Positions 5,342-6,607 of a stretch of 6,607 nucleotides of DNA are shown here, piece by piece (the first letter of the stretch is position 1; every line of letters starts with the position of its first letter). Origin of the DNA: an uncultured Oscillospiraceae bacterium (lineage in GTDB: Bacteria; Bacillota; Clostridia; Oscillospirales; Ruminococcaceae). The DNA is taken from assembly GCA_934456315.1 (NCBI GenBank), contig CAKSHG010000122.1, positions 1 to 6,607 of the forward strand. Direction: 5' to 3'. The notes beneath the pieces are model-generated. The model ran no database searches, was not told where the DNA came from, and worked only from the letters and a program-made list of their open reading frames with translations. The position numbers were made by a program, and so were the translations under genes.

Positions 5342-6520
5342 TCAGACTTCCACGTCTGCTTCGTAGTCTACTCCGTCTATTCCAAATCCAAACAGCTCGT
5401 AGAAGTCCTTCCAGTAGCCGTCGATATCGGTAAATTTCTTGAAATTTTCGGCGTTGAGGACATTCCAGAGCTTCGTTACCTCGTCCTGGATCTCGGGCTT
5501 CATCTCGAGGTCGTCAAGACGTATTCTTCCCTCGCCGTCAACTGCGCCGGAAACCGGCTTGCCGTCTGCGCCGAGCTTTTCGGCGAACAGGCGGTACATC
5601 TGCTCGATGCAGCCCTCGTGCACTCCCTTTTCCTTCATCACCTTGTAAAGGATAGAGATATACAGCGGAACTATCGGGATAGCCGCGCTGGACTGTGTAA
5701 CGAGCGCCTTGTTGACGGAGATGTACGCTTTTATTCCGTCTGCGGCGTATTTCTCGGTTATCTCCTTCGAGGTCTGGAACAGGTGAGCCTTGGCTCTGCC
5801 AATGGAGCCCTCGAAGTACATCGGATGGGTTATCTCCGGACCGATATACGAATAGGCAACGGTAACGGCGTTGTCCTCTATTGCGTCAGCAGCTTTCAGT
5901 GCGTCGATCCATGCCGCCCAGTCCTCGCCGCCCATTACCTTGACGGTGGCGGTGATCTCCTCCTCGGTGGCAGGCTCGATGGTGACCTCGGAAACCGTGT
6001 TGTTCCTAAGGTCGATAGTTTTGTTGGTGTAGGGTTCTCCGGTGGTCTTGAGCACGGAGGAATATGTCACGTCGCCGACTGTTCTCCTGGGAGCGGCGAG
6101 GCTGTAAACAACGCAGTCCACCTTGCCGAGGTCCGCCTTGATGAGGTCGATGACCTCTTTCTTGCATTCGTCGGAATACGCGTCGCCGTTTACGGTCTTT
6201 GCGTACAGCCCGTCAGCCTTCGCGAACTTCTCGAACGCCTGGGTGTTGTACCAGCCGGAGGTTCCGGTCTTGTTGCCGCTTGCGGGTCTGTCGAACATAA
6301 CGCCCAGCGTAGCTGCGCCGCCCGCGAACGCAAGAGAAATGCGGCTCGCAAGTCCGTAGCCCATTGAACAGCCCAGAACCAGCACCTTCTTCGGCTTGAA
6401 TCCGTTGTCCTCCGCCTTTTTTGACTTGACATACTCTATCTCTGACTTAACGACTGCTTCGCAGCCCACCGGGTGAGCCGTTGTGCAGATGAATCCTCTT
6501 ACCTTTGGTTTAACTATCAT
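5342..6520 (-). CDS. fabV: Trans-2-enoyl-CoA/enoyl-ACP reductase, FabV/Ter family
   Basis: This 392-residue cytosolic enzyme is full length for the FabV/Ter family, which reduces trans-2-enoyl thioesters with a nicotinamide cofactor. In fatty acid synthesis it acts on enoyl-ACP. In butyrate-type metabolism its relatives act on crotonyl-CoA. Family hallmarks are the N-terminus MIVKPKVRGFICTTAHPVGC, the glycine-rich nucleotide loop GCSMGYG (50-56), VMFDRP (74-79), SGWYN (88-92), VVYSLAAPRRT (137-147), and the catalytic Tyr-X8-Lys pair Tyr235 and Lys244 in YFEGSIGRAK. SSAAIPIVPLYISILYKVMK (277-296) forms the family's conserved substrate-side region. The acidic Asp77 at the end of the second strand is consistent with NADH preference (inference). 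The start at 6520 is supported by AAGGAG 7 bases upstream and by the family N-terminus. It is followed after 5 bases by the repeat element. FabV enzymes are known for low sensitivity to triclosan. Sequence alone does not separate the FabV role from the Ter role. Confidence 0.95.
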   Translation of the reverse strand: MIVKPKVRGFICTTAHPVGCEAVVKSEIEYVKSKKAEDNGFKPKKVLVLGCSMGYGLASRISLAFAGGAATLGVMFDRPASGNKTGTSGWYNTQAFEKFAKADGLYAKTVNGDAYSDECKKEVIDLIKADLGKVDCVVYSLAAPRRTVGDVTYSSVLKTTGEPYTNKTIDLRNNTVSEVTIEPATEEEITATVKVMGGEDWAAWIDALKAADAIEDNAVTVAYSYIGPEITHPMYFEGSIGRAKAHLFQTSKEITEKYAADGIKAYISVNKALVTQSSAAIPIVPLYISILYKVMKEKGVHEGCIEQMYRLFAEKLGADGKPVSGAVDGEGRIRLDDLEMKPEIQDEVTKLWNVLNAENFKKFTDIDGYWKDFYELFGFGIDGVDYEADVEV

Positions 6521-6527
6521 AGTGATA

Positions 6528-6533
6528 CTCCTT
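6528..6533 (-). promoter_or_regulatory. Ribosome binding site of fabV
   Basis: AAGGAG is spaced 7 bases from the ATG at 6520 and confirms the start given by family similarity. Confidence 0.85.
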
Positions 6534-6537
6534 CCCC

Positions 6538-6547
6538 GCAGTACTGC
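6538..6547. promoter_or_regulatory. Perfect 10-bp palindrome in the fabV leader
   Basis: GCAGTACTGC is a perfect palindrome 4 bases upstream of the fabV ribosome binding site. Its half TACTGC recurs at 6563-6568, 21 bases away, or about two helical turns. This could be an operator, but I cannot match it to a known regulator, and no clear -35/-10 pair is visible in 6521-6607. Confidence 0.25.
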
Positions 6548-6584
6548 AAGACACGAGTGCGATACTGCGCTTTGAAAATGAAAG

Positions 6585-6600
6585 CTGCGGACTTCCGCAG
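6585..6600 (-). terminator. Small hairpin with T-rich tail upstream of fabV
   Basis: CTGCGGA (6585-6591) pairs with TCCGCAG (6594-6600). Read on the - strand the stem is followed by CTTTCATTTTC, a broken T-rich tract. It may be a weak terminator of a gene beyond the window edge or part of a leader structure of fabV. The 2-base loop means the top pair probably opens, leaving 6 bp. Confidence 0.4.
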
Positions 6601-6607
6601 TGCGTAC

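Noticed and set aside
5181..5366. Small + strand reading frame covering the repeat element
   Set aside because: Its codons are the inverted-repeat arms and hairpin; the repeated FGILNSKFGIL-like peptide is translated palindrome, not a protein.
5618..6367. Long + strand reading frame (249 codons) opposite fabV
   Set aside because: It is antisense to a clear, full-length FabV/Ter gene, has no recognisable domains, and long antisense frames are expected from the GC-biased third positions here.

Overview
The window looks like chromosomal DNA from a low-to-mid-GC Firmicute, most likely a gut Clostridium relative (Ruminococcaceae/Oscillospiraceae type). The grounds are the strong AGGAGG-like ribosome binding sites, a cytidylate kinase-like gene of the type common in Clostridia, the FabV/Ter reductase, and an AT-rich dispersed-repeat-like element. 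The genus assignment is inference; there is no rRNA or other marker here.

Layout: on the + strand, bases 1-117 hold a good sigma-A promoter (30-35 and 53-58) and a short leader for a 199-residue cytidylate kinase-like protein (118-717). It ends in tandem stop codons and a strong 12-bp terminator hairpin (723-751). The rest of the window is read from the - strand and converges on that hairpin. In order of transcription it holds fabV (6520-5342), a 159-bp gap almost filled by a 120-bp nested inverted-repeat element (5217-5336), two paralogous ABC exporter half-transporters (5182-3284 and 3291-1489, overlapping by 8 bases), a 66-bp gap with a GC hairpin, and a 222-residue membrane protein of unknown function (1422-754).

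How the genes work together: the two half-transporters almost certainly form one heterodimeric exporter, since they overlap, are paralogous and each carries one membrane domain and one ATPase domain. The small membrane protein follows in the same direction and may be co-transcribed, but a link to the exporter is only positional. FabV is an enoyl-thioester reductase of fatty acid synthesis or of crotonyl-CoA reduction; the repeat element separates it from the exporter genes, so a functional link is uncertain. The cytidylate kinase-like gene is an independent unit.

No CRISPR array, RNA gene, transposase, phage gene or recognisable defence system is present. The least ordinary items are the nested repeat element, the uncharacterised three-helix membrane protein, and the apparent full conservation of catalytic motifs in both halves of the exporter. 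I see no convincing evidence for a wholly new system.
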